A DNA stretch of 64,000 nt from Saturnia japonica (taxonomy: Eukaryota; Arthropoda; Insecta; Lepidoptera; Saturniidae): NCBI GenBank assembly GCA_033032175.1, contig CM065314.1, forward strand, positions 2,728,001 through 2,792,000, read 5' to 3'. The notes under the pieces were generated by a model. That model ran no database searches, had not been told where the DNA came from, and saw only the letters and a program-made list of their open reading frames with translations. A program made the translations under genes and the position numbers. This document shows, piece by piece, positions 45,933 to 56,930 of the stretch (its first letter is position 1; every line of letters starts with the position of its first letter).

Positions 45933-46029
45933 TAATAAAAGTCATTGGTTGGCGGTTTCATACAGACTGTTTTATTTAATGTCTCATAGATGGCGCTACT
46001 TGTACATTATATTTGATAATATTCGAACA

Positions 46030-46310
46030 CGGCCAATAACCTACTAGGGGAACGCCATACCACGTCGTGGGCGAGTCACCATGTCCCCCATGGAAGTGGA
46101 GACCTCGAACTGAATGTATCGGTGATCCGATAAGGTCTCCACCTCCTTCAGAACCCGCCATCCTTGCAAAAGACGTGCGACAGACGGCGTGGCGAACGAT
46201 ACGTCCACCACGGACCCTCCGTTGTGTCGCACGCACGTGTACGTCGTACCTCTGTTGAGAAGGGACAGTCCAACCTCGACTATCCACTCTTCAACCGCAT
46301 CTAGCGGATT
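46030..46310 (-). pseudogene. R1-clade LINE endonuclease fragment
   Basis: The minus-strand frame reads 'DAVEEWIVEVGLSLLNRGTT', 'RHNGGSVVDVSFATPSVARL', 'GWRVLKEVETLSDHRYIQFE' and 'RRGMAFP'. The SDHRYI block is the C-terminal signature of the apurinic-type endonuclease of R1-clade LINEs. It ends at the edge of the Copia 5' LTR. With 41231-42115 it probably formed one R1 copy into which Copia inserted. About 100 or more residues of linker between endonuclease and RT are missing. Confidence 0.85.
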
Positions 46311-46720
46311 CCCGCCCCCTTACCAAGTCAGTCCGTGGCCACACTCAAGAACTCTTCGGTCCTATCGACCATCCGTTCTACGAGCTATGTAGCCCACCCA
46401 CTGTAACTTAAGTCTAGATATCCTTAGGGCTATGTGGCCGGGTGTATGCCGGATAAGAATAGCACCACCCCATCTCATCCCGTGGGTGTCGTAAAAACCG
46501 AAGAACGGGTAGTAGCGTCTTTCGACTATTTATCCACGAACATACTGCGATCGTAAATCCGACTGCCAAGCGTCGCGATTATGGTAAATCACGCCAATTA
46601 TGGAAGTTTATATACTGTAATTAAATTAATTGAGTGTAAAAAATAATCTGATAATTGATACAGTTTTCACGTTACTTTTTTTTATTGTTTTAGCACCGCA
46701 AAAAGCACTTGCCAGTGTCA
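46311..46720 (-). repeat. LINE-derived sequence, decayed
   Basis: 46320-46400 contains 'cactcaagaactcttcggtc' and 'cgagctatgtagcccaccca', also seen in RTE-type fragments. 46470-46500 contains 'ccatctcatcccgtgggtgt', a frequent LINE phrase in Lepidoptera. No frame could be followed. Confidence 0.55.
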
Positions 46721-46775
46721 ATGGTTTTAAGCGTTCGTAGTATTAGGTATTCTGTACTCAAAATGACGTCTTACA

Positions 46776-47245
46776 GGATGGTGGCTCTCTTGTTACAACG
46801 AAGTAGGGAGTTATTGTAACATTTTAAAATACAAGCTTAGAGTTTAAATTTACAATTCACTTCACTTAAGCTGAATAATTAAACTATATTACGCAAAACA
46901 CCACCAATATTGCCATTATATAGGGCCAAAAACCTAAGTTAATTAATTAAATGATAATTTTTAACAAAAAAATAGAACGAATTTCAATGATTTTGAGGAG
47001 TTCCCTGTGTATCTTCGAAGTTCAAAGTCCAATGCCAATGAAATTAAAAAGTGGTCTACACTTCAGGTAAAATTACCTATCCAACAAAAAAAAAAAAAAA
47101 TCGGTTCATAAACAAAGACGTTATGGCTGTACGTCCATAAAAAAATATATACATTCGAATTAAGTAACCTCCCGTGTTGTGTTGAGGTCGGTTACAAAAT
47201 AAAAACCACAACCTGTTACTTCAAGATCCCGTCAAAACTCTTACT
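46776..47245 (-). mobile_element. Short (GAA)n-type retroelement, copy C, split by another repeat
   Basis: 46776-46950 aligns with copy A (13351-13697): 'aggatggtggctctcttgtt', 'ttacgcaaaacaccaccaat' and 'agggccaaaaacctaagtt'. The alignment resumes at 47199-47245 ('ccacaacctgttacttcaag'). Between them, 46955-47197 is a copy of the 'gttatggctgaacatcc' family, so the second element inserted into the first. Older than copies A and B. Confidence 0.75.
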
Positions 47246-47309
47246 TAGGTATACTTACTTCTTCACGAAACCCACGAAATGTTTTAAGTAATTTTTCCTT
47301 GTATTGAAA

Positions 47310-47545
47310 ACAATCATCATCATCATCATCATTTCAGCCGCAGGACGTCCACTGCTGAACATAGGCCTCCCCCCCCATAGATCTCCAGTGCAACCGATCT
47401 TGTGCGGCCTGCACCCAACGGCTCCCAGCGACCTTTATTATGTCGTCTTTCCATCTAGTGGGGGGCCGTCCTACGCTGCGCTTTCCGGTGCGTGGTCTCC
47501 ACTCGAGAACCTTTCTGCCCCAACGGCCGTCAGTTCTCCGAATAA
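47310..47545 (-). mobile_element. RTE-like LINE 3' end with (GAT)n tail
   Basis: An (ATC)n microsatellite at 47312-47331, the element's tail on the minus strand, is followed by 'gcaggacgtccactgctgaa' and 'cataggcctcccc', then 'actcgagaacctttctgccc' and 'cggccgtcagttc'. In Lepidoptera this is the 3' end of RTE-type LINEs, including the last codons of the RT. The plus-strand 117-codon open frame over it is a chance frame. Confidence 0.7.
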
Positions 47546-48970
47546 AAACAATAAAACAAATATATTTTCACTGTTCAATGTTTTGTCAGGTATCAAACCC
47601 ATGTTATCGACAATTGAAACGACATTTTTTCATATAAAAAAGGAAGGAAAATTATAACTTATAGTTCCGATACGAGCCCTGTTTGTGGCAACCTTTATTT
47701 TATTACGGTAAATGTCGTGGAAAATCTAAGAAGGTGATAGACGGTTATGTCTCGCCCCGGCCCGTGAAGCGATCGGGGTGACAAAGTGAATTCTTTTTAG
47801 AACTGCCCGTGTTCGTTTTGTTGTTTCGTATATAGCTTTTTTTTTATATCCTTGGTATTTTATTATGGTATTGTATAAATGGAATGGTAATTTAATTTTC
47901 TATGTTATGCCTGTTTTAATGGTTTATTCTTGTGGCTTGTGATTATTAAATCCCATCAAATACGAAATAACTTATATATACTTCCCGTGTACAAATTTTC
48001 GTCAAAATCGGTAAAAAATCATATATTTTTACGATATCTAAAAGTATTATTGAAAATTCTTATAAGCTATCAATTGACCAATGACATAAGCTTCCCGTCT
48101 ACAATATTTCATAAGAATCGGTCAAGCTTTTAGAGTTAAATCCAGACATAAGGAAAGACAGACAAAAACAATTGAATGGCATATTCGGAATCAGTGTCCT
48201 ATAAATAAAATGTCTATCAGGAGTTTTGAAAAAAAAAAGTACATGTACAGACATAGCTACAGTTTTATTAATATAGATAAACCTTAAGTAAAGTGAGAGA
48301 TAAATAGAGTGTCATTATTAACATAAAATTACACTTGAATTTAAACAATTATGAGGTTAATTTTAAATGTTAAATATTTTTAATTAGCTAACAAACGAGT
48401 TGCGTGTAAAAGTATTGAGGTAAGTAGAAATAATAAATTAAAGTTATCTCATTTCACTCGGCGCGCCTTCATCTTAATACTTACAACTTTTTACGTTCGA
48501 CTTTAAGTTTTCGTTTGTCTTCGTATGTCACGAAATTACAGCGATTTAATTATAATATTCGTTTTGAAAGAAAATACTTTGGAGACTTTATTTATTTACC
48601 AATTTGTAATCGGTAGCTGTCTATGGATTCTTACGATAGTAAAAAAAACGTATCTGATTATTTTGAAGGTAAGAAGGTTATCGGCTATTTACAATAATCT
48701 CTTAAACCACTGGTTTTCTTACTAAGGATAGAAATATGAATCTGTTGGTAACCTTTTTATGAACTAGCTATCCAAGGATACGTTATTGAAATGCAAAAGC
48801 ATATAAATTTATCTTTCTATAATCAGAAACAAAAACAGCGGTTAGATAGATTATTGAGAACGGCCATAGGTCGATAGCGTGGGTACATCTAAGTAAATTA
48901 AAATGCATGAAAAACAAATATACCTCGTACTATCTTAATCTGTAATTTAAATAATTCATGTTCGTTGAAA
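47546..48970. other. Non-coding DNA with repeats
   Basis: 47975-48290 is a retroelement 3'-end relic ('acttcccgtgtacaaa', 'gagttaaatccagacataag', 'agtgtcctataaataaaat', 'tttattaatatagataaacc'), partner of 34840-35010 and of short pieces at 61040-61260. 48665-48890 is a diverged third copy of the repeat at 18400-18690. Confidence 0.55.
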
Positions 48971-49220
48971 TTAACAATTATTATTCATCATTTCATCCGA
49001 AAGACTTCCTCTACTGGGTATAGGCCTTCCCCAAAGATCGCCACAACAATCGCTCCTATACTGCCCGCAACCATGGCGTTCCTATATCCTATACCAGTTC
49101 GTCGATCCACCTTGTGGAGGGTCTGCCCACGTTGTATCTGTTGCCACTCGAGAACTCTTTTGTCGCAACGGTTATCACTTACTTTTCACTCACTGCTACT
49201 TAAGTCTAGTTATTCTTAGT
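48971..49220 (-). repeat. RTE-like LINE fragment
   Basis: Same family as 47310-47545: 'aagacttcctctactgggta', 'aggccttccccaaagatcgc', 'ccactcgagaactcttttgt' and 'actgctacttaagtctagtt'. More eroded, with no (ATC)n tail beyond 'attcatcattt'. Confidence 0.65.
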
Positions 49221-50220
49221 GCTACCTCGGTGACTTTAATTCTTCTGCAGACCTCATCAATTCTGACTCGATTACGTATAGAAACGGGAAAAAATCAACA
49301 GATATGTGTAAATATTTAATTATGAAGACAAAAACAGTTTATCACAATTTTAATCATATTTTCTAAATATTTGAAACAATTTAAATAATCCGTTGACATT
49401 AGAATAGTATATTTGCAAAATCTCTTATGATTTATGATAAATATTTTGTACAAATATTTGCGGAAAGCTGATGGAAACGACGCTCAACTTTGTATTGTTT
49501 ACTTGTACCATTATATTTAGATTGAGCGAGTTTTATGTACAAGACAAAGTTTCAGTCACAATGATGTTTATAGGTAAATACAGTGTTTTTTTGGAACTTT
49601 AACACTAGTCGCTATATCAATAAAAACTTAAATAAAAAAGACTTTTATTCAACTACTAGCTGTGTCCGCAACCGCGTAAGCAATATTTACTGAATTGTTT
49701 ATATGAATATATCGTTTTATATATATGTATATATATATTTTTTTAAATAATAAAATTATGTGTGCAAATCACACGTGGTAGAAGTGAAACCTTCACATCT
49801 ATGTTATTTCTTATTCAGAAAATGATGAAGTACACCCTAATTTAAAGTTTGTGAAAATATACATACAAGTACTCACAATCATTATTCACAATATCATTTT
49901 CAATTAATGCACATTTGAAATACCCATGGTAACCTAACACAATATTAATCAGTAACATAATGTCACAAGTGATGTCTAAAAAGTTTTTGTTTCGTGCCTT
50001 TTTGGTGAGGTTCATAATTCCGTGGAAATCTTTTTACTGTCGCTTTCGCTTTTTCACTTCACCGGATTTCAAATCACAACAATGCTAAAGAAGTTTTCAC
50101 TTCAATAAGGATCTATGGAGTAAAACAACAATAAAATATCAAAATCTGTGCAGTCGTTTTTGTGTGAAGTATGCACAATAGTCAACCTCTATAATTTTAG
50201 TAAACAAACTTAAAAAAATA
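49221..50220. other. Non-coding DNA
   Basis: A relic 'ctactagctgtgtccgcaac' at about 49660 belongs to the 40103-40640 family. Nothing else is supported. Confidence 0.45.
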
Positions 50221-50221
50221 C

Positions 50222-50345
50222 TGAAGTTAATCAATTCGAATGTTTTTTTTTGTATGAATGTTCAGCCATAACTTCTTTGTTTATGAACCGATTTGGATGT
50301 TTTTTTTAGATAAGGGATACCTCAAGGGTGATCAATCTATGTTAA
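50222..50345 (-). repeat. Dispersed repeat, 'gttatggctgaacatcc' family
   Basis: The plus strand reads 'gttcagccataacttctttg' followed by 'ttatgaaccgatttggatg', the complement of the family core. Confidence 0.75.
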
Positions 50346-51127
50346 CATTATAATTCCTAATTCGCCACGGAAAGAAAAAAGAACGCGGAACGCGTAGTGC
50401 TTATAAAAACCGTGTTTTCTTAAAACTTTAATAATTTTTATTTAATCGTGAAATCACAAAATTTTACCCATTCACAAAGTTAAACACGCATATAATACAG
50501 TCGAGTATATACAATTGATTAGTGTATATATGCGTATACATATACACAGGCCGCTATACTACGTGTTGCTAGTCTGACGCAAGCGCAATACGTCACGAGC
50601 ATTTCAAAGTCTTTGGTGACGTAAAGGTCAAGTGAACCCATAAGTTTTTCGCCTAACAAAAAACGCTCTACGCGGCTAAAGAAGTTTTCACTTCAAAAAT
50701 GTATCTAAATTTAACCAGTAGCTTTTGTATGATATGTGCACAACGGAAAACTTCATCATTTTATATATTATATTGATTGTGATAAAAATGCGATTGTAAG
50801 CACAAATAATAAAAAGTTTAATATATTTGTTTTTATCTAGGTATATAGTTTGAGTCAAAGTGGAATGATTTTTTTTTTATATACTACAAAATAGTAAAGG
50901 AATTGCATGAAAATGTAATACTGAACAGAAAATTATTCACATTCCGGCGCTTGGAGTCGTATCGGATTCTTTTGAGTGCGCTTAATTTTCTCCCTAGAGG
51001 AACGCGATGCAGCTTCCCTTCCGAGTGAGTTTCTTTCGTAGATTGGCAACAAATTACTCGGTGACCGGGAAAGTAATGCGAAAAAGTCTCTTACAAATAT
51101 TCTTATTTTTATCAAAGAAGTTTTTAT
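50346..51127. repeat. Non-coding DNA with the 36448-36575 inverted partner
   Basis: 50495-50638 is the reverse complement of 36448-36575. A direct duplication of 'ctaaagaagttttcacttca' occurs at 50087-50106 and 50676-50695, so the sequence between may be an insertion. No gene. Confidence 0.6.
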
Positions 51128-51405
51128 TTTTATTTTATCCGACTTCCGACTTCAAAATAAATCATTCATGAATAATAATTAATAAAAAATTCAAATGTAT
51201 TTTTTTATATTATATTTAGTCAAAACTTCTTTGTTTATGAACCGATTGGGCTATTTTTTTTTTGTTTGATAGGAGATAGCCTAAGGGTGGTTCAGTTCTA
51301 ATTTCATTATCATTGGATTTTTTACTTCGAAGGTACACCAGGGAACTGCAAAAATCATTGAAGTTGGTTTTCTTTTTTGTTAAAAATGATCTTGTAGAAA
51401 ATGTA
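51128..51405 (-). repeat. Dispersed repeat, 'gttatggctgaacatcc' family
   Basis: The plus strand reads 'cttctttgtttatgaaccga', 'taagggtggttcagttctaa' and 'aaaaatcattgaagttggtt', the complement of the family from core to start. Confidence 0.75.
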
Positions 51406-51435
51406 TTGAACATTTTTTAATTGGTTAAACTTACG

Positions 51436-51625
51436 AGCGGCCACATACATTCGTAATTCCGTTCCGGAATTCCGAATCGAAATATCGAACGGAATTTCAA
51501 ATCTGAGAAAACTACGAACGAAAAACTACCTTATGGTGTGATAGGTCCATAGGTGTGTATGGATTTACTGCGTTCGAAATCCCGATTCGATTTTTGATTC
51601 GGAATTCCGAATGTATGTGGCCGCT
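51436..51625. mobile_element. 190-bp MITE
   Basis: Terminal inverted repeats 'agcggccacatacattcg' (left, 51436-51453) and 'cgaatgtatgtggccgct' (right, 51608-51625) are perfect over 18 bases. Inner inverted similarity continues through 'cggaattccgaatc' and 'gattcggaattccg'. No coding sequence. Target duplication not clear. Confidence 0.85.
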
Positions 51626-52390
51626 TTGCTAGAGAGAAAGAGTAATTGGTATAGAGTTAATTATACATTTTTGTAGTACTATAAATTAAGATAAATATTA
51701 TTTAAGTAAATCTATACTAATATTATGAAGAGGTTATTTTTTATAGTAGGTCGACAAATTGATAGTACTTTCCCTGGTGGTAGTAAGCTCAGTGTAATCG
51801 AAACACAATGGCAACCATCGAGAGATCGACAATCCATCGGCGGTCGCTGTCATGCCAGCCTGTATAAAATATCTCTTCACGTTACGCTTGAAAGACCCGA
51901 TTTCATAAGGTGGGATCACACTGGTGGCCGGTACATGATACCACAGTTTCACGGTACAACAAAAACGAAGATAGGGTGGGCACATTTCGGTTCGTACCGA
52001 GATGGATGTTAACGTTGGCACATTTAGGTTCGTGAGGTTAACGTAAAACTTTGATTCCGAAGCTCAGTGCGTGTGGTTCTGTTTTGAAAAGTAGAGAAGG
52101 GAATGAGACTGAATAGCTTTTCGAGCACTCACCGTGATACAGACGATAGAGAACGCTCAGCGAGGCAACAAAGGTAGGTAAAGTTTATGTAAATATTTGT
52201 AAGTGGTAGATAATCACTGCAATATTGATATCTGAACTTAGGATATCCCTGAATGCGGTAGGTGGTGCTGTAATCAAAGGGTTAGAACATTACAAATCAG
52301 CAATGTAACATCTGATTTAATATATGTAGTTAACACATATAAATTAGTTTATTTAATAGCATACTTTATGCACAACACTGTATGTTAAGC
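51626..52390 (+). repeat. LINE 3'-region repeat (partner of 33240-33560)
   Basis: 51800-52165 holds 'cgacaatccatcggcggtcg', 'gtcatgccagcctgtat' and 'actcaccgtgatacagacga'. The overlapping 95-codon open frames on both strands are shadows of this repeat. No gene. Confidence 0.6.
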
Positions 52391-52429
52391 GTGTGCACAT
52401 CAGCTGTGACTGATGCGTTCTCCTACTTT

Positions 52430-52962
52430 ATTTAAAGAGCGCCGATCCTCCTATGTGTACCTTTCTAAGTTCGTTGATAATCGGAATGCACCATCCGAAG
52501 GTTGCAGGTCCTGTCACGGTCGCCAAATGTTGAGATTGCAGCTGGGCTTTACATTATATAATACTTCAAGCGAAAATAAAGTTATACATGTATTGTCATA
52601 TCAAGACAGTGAAAATAAGTGCCGGTGAAAGGTTGCGCCAAGATACTTTCCGCTCCGCCGCTCCTAGTGGGGCCCCTTCCGCGCTACGATCGATCTCCCC
52701 TCTGAGACCGAGTGCAAACACTCTTTCTCTTTCTCGTCACACACACGCACACACTACTGACTGACACTACCAACCTCTCGGAAGATGGGTTGGTACCATT
52801 TATGAGCCAACTCTACCACCGCACGCGCTCATTGGTCAAACCTAATAGCGCGCGCTTCCCTGGCTTCCTGTTATACACTTCCGTCCCTTTTTACGAAATA
52901 ACTTCCACAGATTGCAGAAAAGCGAGAAAAATGCTAGACATGAAAAAATACATTTTACAACA
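52430..52962 (-). mobile_element. Gypsy-type element: 5' LTR, primer binding site and leader
   Basis: The LTR spans 52962-52528 on the minus strand (435 bases), starting TGTTG and ending CAACA. Two bases later comes a 16-base primer binding site, 'TGGCGACCGTGACAGG' (52525-52510), then leader sequence to about 52430 with no gag frame. The copy is truncated after the leader, and no second LTR was found in the window. The LTR interior is GC-rich (52620-52700) and includes a CA microsatellite near 52738-52758. Confidence 0.8.
52510..52525 (-). promoter_or_regulatory. tRNA primer binding site of the Gypsy-type element
   Basis: 'TGGCGACCGTGACAGG' begins TGG, as PBSs complementary to the CCA end of a tRNA do, and lies 2 bases from the LTR end. 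The primer tRNA is not identified from sequence alone. Confidence 0.75.
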
Positions 52963-53685
52963 TAGTTACTCAAACTATTAAAATAAACAAATGCATTTAA
53001 AACACCAAATTAAAATGTGAAATGTCTCTGTAAAGTTTTTGTTTTTATAGCTCTAGAGCGTCAGGTGTTTCACACGGACTGTACATTATTTATTGAGCCA
53101 TGCCCCGTTTGAGCGAGCATTAAGTGTCGCTAATAATTGATGAGACCTCGTGTATGCACACCTTTAGGTTGCGAGCACATTGCGTATATGCCATGTCAAC
53201 ACACTGTTTTTTTTAACAAATCTAATACTTTTAGGTGAACAATTCTTGTATTAATTATAATTATGTAATTCGTTGACATTATTTTGTGTGCCAATAACGC
53301 CAGGCTGACTCGACTTACTCTGGATCCGAGGTGGCTGGACTTAAGCAGATGTGGCGAAGGAAAACAAACCTTTTTCGTTTTATCAATTAAGAAAAGAGCC
53401 TTGAGAGAGAGAAATTTTTATTTTGTTCATCCCAGTTTATTAAGTTTACTTGATTTCCTATTTGATCAGCGCCCAAGAAAGTCAAACCATTATCTGTATA
53501 TTTATTTTTATGCTTTACTTTCCAAGTTAACTTGTGTGGGTGCTTTTTAAGATACTGACGGAAACTCAGTCACCTAGATATGCGATTTTATGGTGCTTTT
53601 AGTTAGTTTCCAATATTTATGTCTTCATTACGATTTTCCTTGCTGGTCATTTCAAATATTTTTATCGAACGAAGTAGATTTTTTC
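52963..53685. other. Non-coding DNA
   Basis: The 88-codon open frame 53284-53550 has no domain. Nothing else recognised. Confidence 0.45.
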
Positions 53686-53689
53686 CTTA

Positions 53690-54155
53690 CTAACTGTGCT
53701 TACGGCTGTGCTCGCGTGGAATACACAATGCCGTCAATCGGGCACTCGCACGAGTTATACTTCCCCCGCTCCCGGCTATTTTATAGACAAAAATTCTTAT
53801 TTTGAGTGATGCTTAGAAAATAGACAGATGCTCTTGTTGATTTTTTATACGTCTTTTTAATATCTACAATTATTTAGTACGTGAATTTCAATACCTCTTA
53901 TGGTTTACTCAACGTAAGCCATACAAGCACCCGAATTGATTCACCATGAAAAGTTTTTTTATTTGCGCGAAACCCTAGTACTTTCTCTAAAATAACAGTA
54001 GTTCAAGTTAATCTTTATAATCTCAGCTATCTACCAGTGAAAGTCCCTTCAAAATCGGTTTAACCTTTTCGGAGATTACCTGGAACAAACAGACAGACAG
54101 AGAATTTTTTTGACATTACAAACAGATACTTCAATTTTACTGATTGTTATGATTA
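53690..54155 (+). repeat. 'Tagctgtgcccgcg' family, copy B
   Basis: Runs 'ggctgtgctcgcgtggaata', 'ccccgctcccggctatttta', 'atctcagctatctaccagtg' and 'tttcggagattacctggaac', colinear with 40103-40640. Confidence 0.85.
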
Positions 54156-55375
54156 ATATACTCGAAGGTACTCATTGCATTTATATTATTGTAATCAAGG
54201 TTTTAAAGATTATTTAAGTTTATAATATAACGTCATTCAAATTTATTTGTTGTTTTCTTTATTTGTATTTTTTTAATTTACTCCTAACATAATATGAGAC
54301 TGAAGTAAAGTGGATACCTAATTCAAAACCAAAATTCAATACCTAATTTAAAAAGGTAAAATTATTCTGAACGTAATTTTTTTCCAATTTATAAAATAAT
54401 TTCAATTCTATTACCACACTGTTTGATGTGGTTAGACGTGGCATGAGTTCATGATGCTCTCTTACGGTGTATATAGTTTGTAGACACTGCATGAATAAGT
54501 AGTAAATGATAATTATTTATTCATAATTTACGCAGTTGTGCGTGTGGACGCACCTTAATTATTTTAGAGCTGGTACTAACTGACAATGTTATGTTGAATG
54601 GACCGTTTAGGAAAGGTTACTTTAAAAAAAACACGTTCATAAATTAGAAACACTCCAAATCTAGTATAATATAAGATGTTTATATTTATCTACATAAGTA
54701 ACAATTCAATATAAAGCTTGTAAAACTGATTGAATTCAGTAATCTCCCGTCTTTTGCTGAAGTAGGTTATAAACTGAAATAACTCTTGAATTATTTTGTC
54801 AACTCAAGACCAGAAATTATTATTCAAACGTTAAATACGCGTAATTATTATTTGGTGTTGTTGTTGATTGTTGTTATATAGTCTTGGAAAAAAATCGGAA
54901 TAGATAGCGCTGTAGTCGGTTGTGATAATTGACTATTGGGAAGAGCAGAACAACTTTAACACAAGTTGGATATAGCATTGGTATCAATCAACGAAACCCA
55001 GAATTTGCGATTTCGGATGCCGGGTTACAACTTAAGCTGATTTCACAACAGAATAAAACGACTTTTATTTATTTATATAGGCACGCACACATTACAGATT
55101 ATAAACAAAATAAGAATAAATCTCAAAATTTCACATGTTTTAACTAGCTTATAATCCAATTTATTAGTGCACATCAGTTGTAATTATTTACCGAACGGAA
55201 ACAAAATTGTCACTTGTAAGCAGAATTACGTTATATAGAATATATTAAAATAAAGTAAAGTATCTTAGTATTACATATTGGAATAGACTTAGATTCAAGT
55301 TAAATATATCAATCAATAGGATCCATATTAAGAGCGTTATAATGTTCGATATTATTATATGAGCGACACATACTT
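54156..55375. other. Gene-free stretch
   Basis: A possible partial 'gttatggctgaacatcc' family end lies at about 54690-54780. No gene. Confidence 0.45.
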
Positions 55376-55379
55376 ACTT

Positions 55380-55975
55380 GCTATTGGACAGTTAAAAGAG
55401 ATACTGTTTTTATAAAAAGGGATATGAAATAATTTTGTGCTTCTACTAAGAATTTTCATGTTGAAGCTTACCATGCTCAGAAGTTGTGGTCAGTCTATAG
55501 TAGAATGAATAATTTTATGAAGGTAAATTAATTCACTCGCTTGCCTTCTACTAGAGAGAGAAAAGATTTTAAAGTGCTGGCACGTTCTTTGTGACTAACC
55601 AGTGCTCTGTTCATCCCATGTCTATAGCAAAGTGATTTCAAGCAGCGAGTCTGTATCCGTTCAATGTTATATAGTATGGGGTCCAAACTACACAGGCGTA
55701 TTCGATTAAGGGCCTAATTAAAATTTGATATAAATAAAGCAAAGTAGTAGGTCTATGAAATATCTTAATTATACGATATACAAAAGCAAGTAACTGATTG
55801 CTTTTATTTATTAAATGTTCGTAGTGTGGAGGAAACGACAATTTACTATCAAACATAACACCCAAAGCTTTGATGACTTCTTTGCGTTCAATAGAGTAAT
55901 GATTGATTTTATAATCGTACAGAAATTTAGGGAACTCAGCTGAGAAGGATATCGCAAAACATTTTCAAAAAACAA
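55380..55975 (-). pseudogene. LINE reverse transcriptase C-terminal fragment (jockey/CR1-like)
   Basis: The minus strand reads 'KCFAISFSAEFPKFLYDYKI', 'LGVMFDSKLSFPPHYEHLIN', 'YQILIRPLIEYACVVWTPYY', then, after a frameshift near 55670, 'ERIQTRCLKSLCYRHGM' and, after another, 'ELIYLHKIIHSTID'. These are the thumb and C-terminal blocks that follow the RT domain in jockey/CR1-type ORF2. The RT active site and the 3' tail are missing. It is not the same copy as the LINE at 10875-12700, which ends differently. Confidence 0.82.
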
Positions 55976-56154
55976 TCCGATTCGAACTCTCTGAACAGGT
56001 ATCTAATCCCCCTGATGTTATATGGTAAATATTTTTTCTGACAGACTATACTGTTACCCATAAGGGTTTTTACAGATTCTTTTAAACATTTTTAGCTTAT
56101 AGCTATACTTATATACTATAAACTTACTTACTTTTTAACTTATATACTATAAAA

Positions 56155-56290
56155 AATCATAGTGGTAAAATGGTTTAGACCGAAGGAGTATCGATTTGAT
56201 GTGCACATATTCGAATCCCTGCATGTACCAACGATTTTTTCAGAATTCGTGTATATTTATTAATATAAATCGGTGATACTATGAAGGTGA
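56155..56290 (+). mobile_element. Degenerate tRNA-derived SINE
   Basis: 'tagtggtaaaatgg' (A-box-like) and 'tattcgaatccctg' (B-box-like) are spaced about 45 bases apart. They are followed by 'catgtaccaacgattttttc' and 'agaattcgtgtatattt', a body common in lepidopteran SINEs. Too decayed to be transcribed with confidence. Confidence 0.55.
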
Positions 56291-56546
56291 AGGTACGATA
56301 ACGATTGAGAAATGTTCTTGTATTGATTTCTCGGCGTTTGAAATAGCTAATACGTCGTGGGCTGGTGTGATGAATTAACTTGTAACTTTCCTAGGGAAGA
56401 GGCTTATTATTATTATTGTGCGTAATATAACAAGTTAAAACATCTTTCAAAGAAAGTTTTTATATGAAACATTTAATGCGGCAGTTCAGAACGGGCGGTT
56501 TTTAGACCCAATGTTGGCGGCTGTTGACGTGCCGACGCTTTTACCC

Positions 56547-56757
56547 TGCAGGAACTTGGTTGGTATTATATAAATAAAAGATGTGTTCAGGTGATGAAGA
56601 TACAATACCATCCAAGTTCCTACAGTGGTGACCCTTACAAGAACACAAGAAAAACATGGCAGTTCAAGAATCCTCCGTTCTAAGCCAAGAAGTCGCCGGT
56701 ATTTCACTGTAATATGCGTGTACCACCATTTTGGCGAGATCGTCCTCGTATAGACGT
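56547..56757 (+). mobile_element. Mag-like Gypsy element: 78-bp LTR, PBS and gag start
   Basis: The LTR, 56547-56624, begins 'tgcaggaacttgg' and ends 'ccaagttcctaca', a near-perfect 13-base terminal inverted repeat. It contains 'tatataaataaa' (TATA and poly-A signal together). 'TGGTGACCC' at 56626-56634 is a fitting PBS. An ATG at 56656 opens 'MAVQESSVLSQEVAGIS'. After a one-base shift, 'RVPPFWRDRPRID' (56717-56755) matches the start of Gypsy gag proteins. The sequence then leaves the family. A 77-78 bp LTR is the known size for the Bombyx mag lineage. Confidence 0.72.
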
Positions 56758-56834
56758 AATTTAATAATTTAATATACAGACTGGAACATTTTAAAGTTTC
56801 ATGTTAAAACATGGATAGATTAAAAGTGGTTGGT

Positions 56835-56930
56835 TGGGAACGCGACCACCATACACAAAGTAATAAAATAAACATCTCCACAGTAACTTTCTTTTGGTTT
56901 GTCGTGTTTCGGGATCAGTTGTATATTGTT
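56835..56930 (+). repeat. Dispersed repeat shared with 63697-63790
   Basis: Both have 'gttggg', 'cgaccaccataca' or 'tgaccaccatacat', a central AT block and 'gtcg.g.ttcgggatca'. About 75 percent identical, same orientation. Confidence 0.6.

Larger units (their letters stand above)
42116..46029 (-). mobile_element. Copia (Ty1) LTR retrotransposon, decayed
   Basis: The order on the minus strand is 5' LTR remnant (about 46029-45935, starting TGTTCG), primer-binding-site-like 'GGTTATGGGC' (45932-45923), gag, protease, integrase, RT and RNase H, the normal Copia order. The PBS resembles the internal initiator-Met tRNA site used by Copia elements. No 3' LTR was found: the element breaks off inside RNase H at about 42116, where R1 sequence resumes. 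Lesions include an in-frame TAA after protease, frameshifts in integrase, a TAG near the integrase catalytic Glu, an A7-run shift at about 43868 and loss of a catalytic RT aspartate. Confidence 0.88.

Noticed and set aside
47304..47657. 117-codon frame starting in (ATC)n
   Set aside because: Antisense reading of an RTE-type LINE 3' end plus its microsatellite tail.
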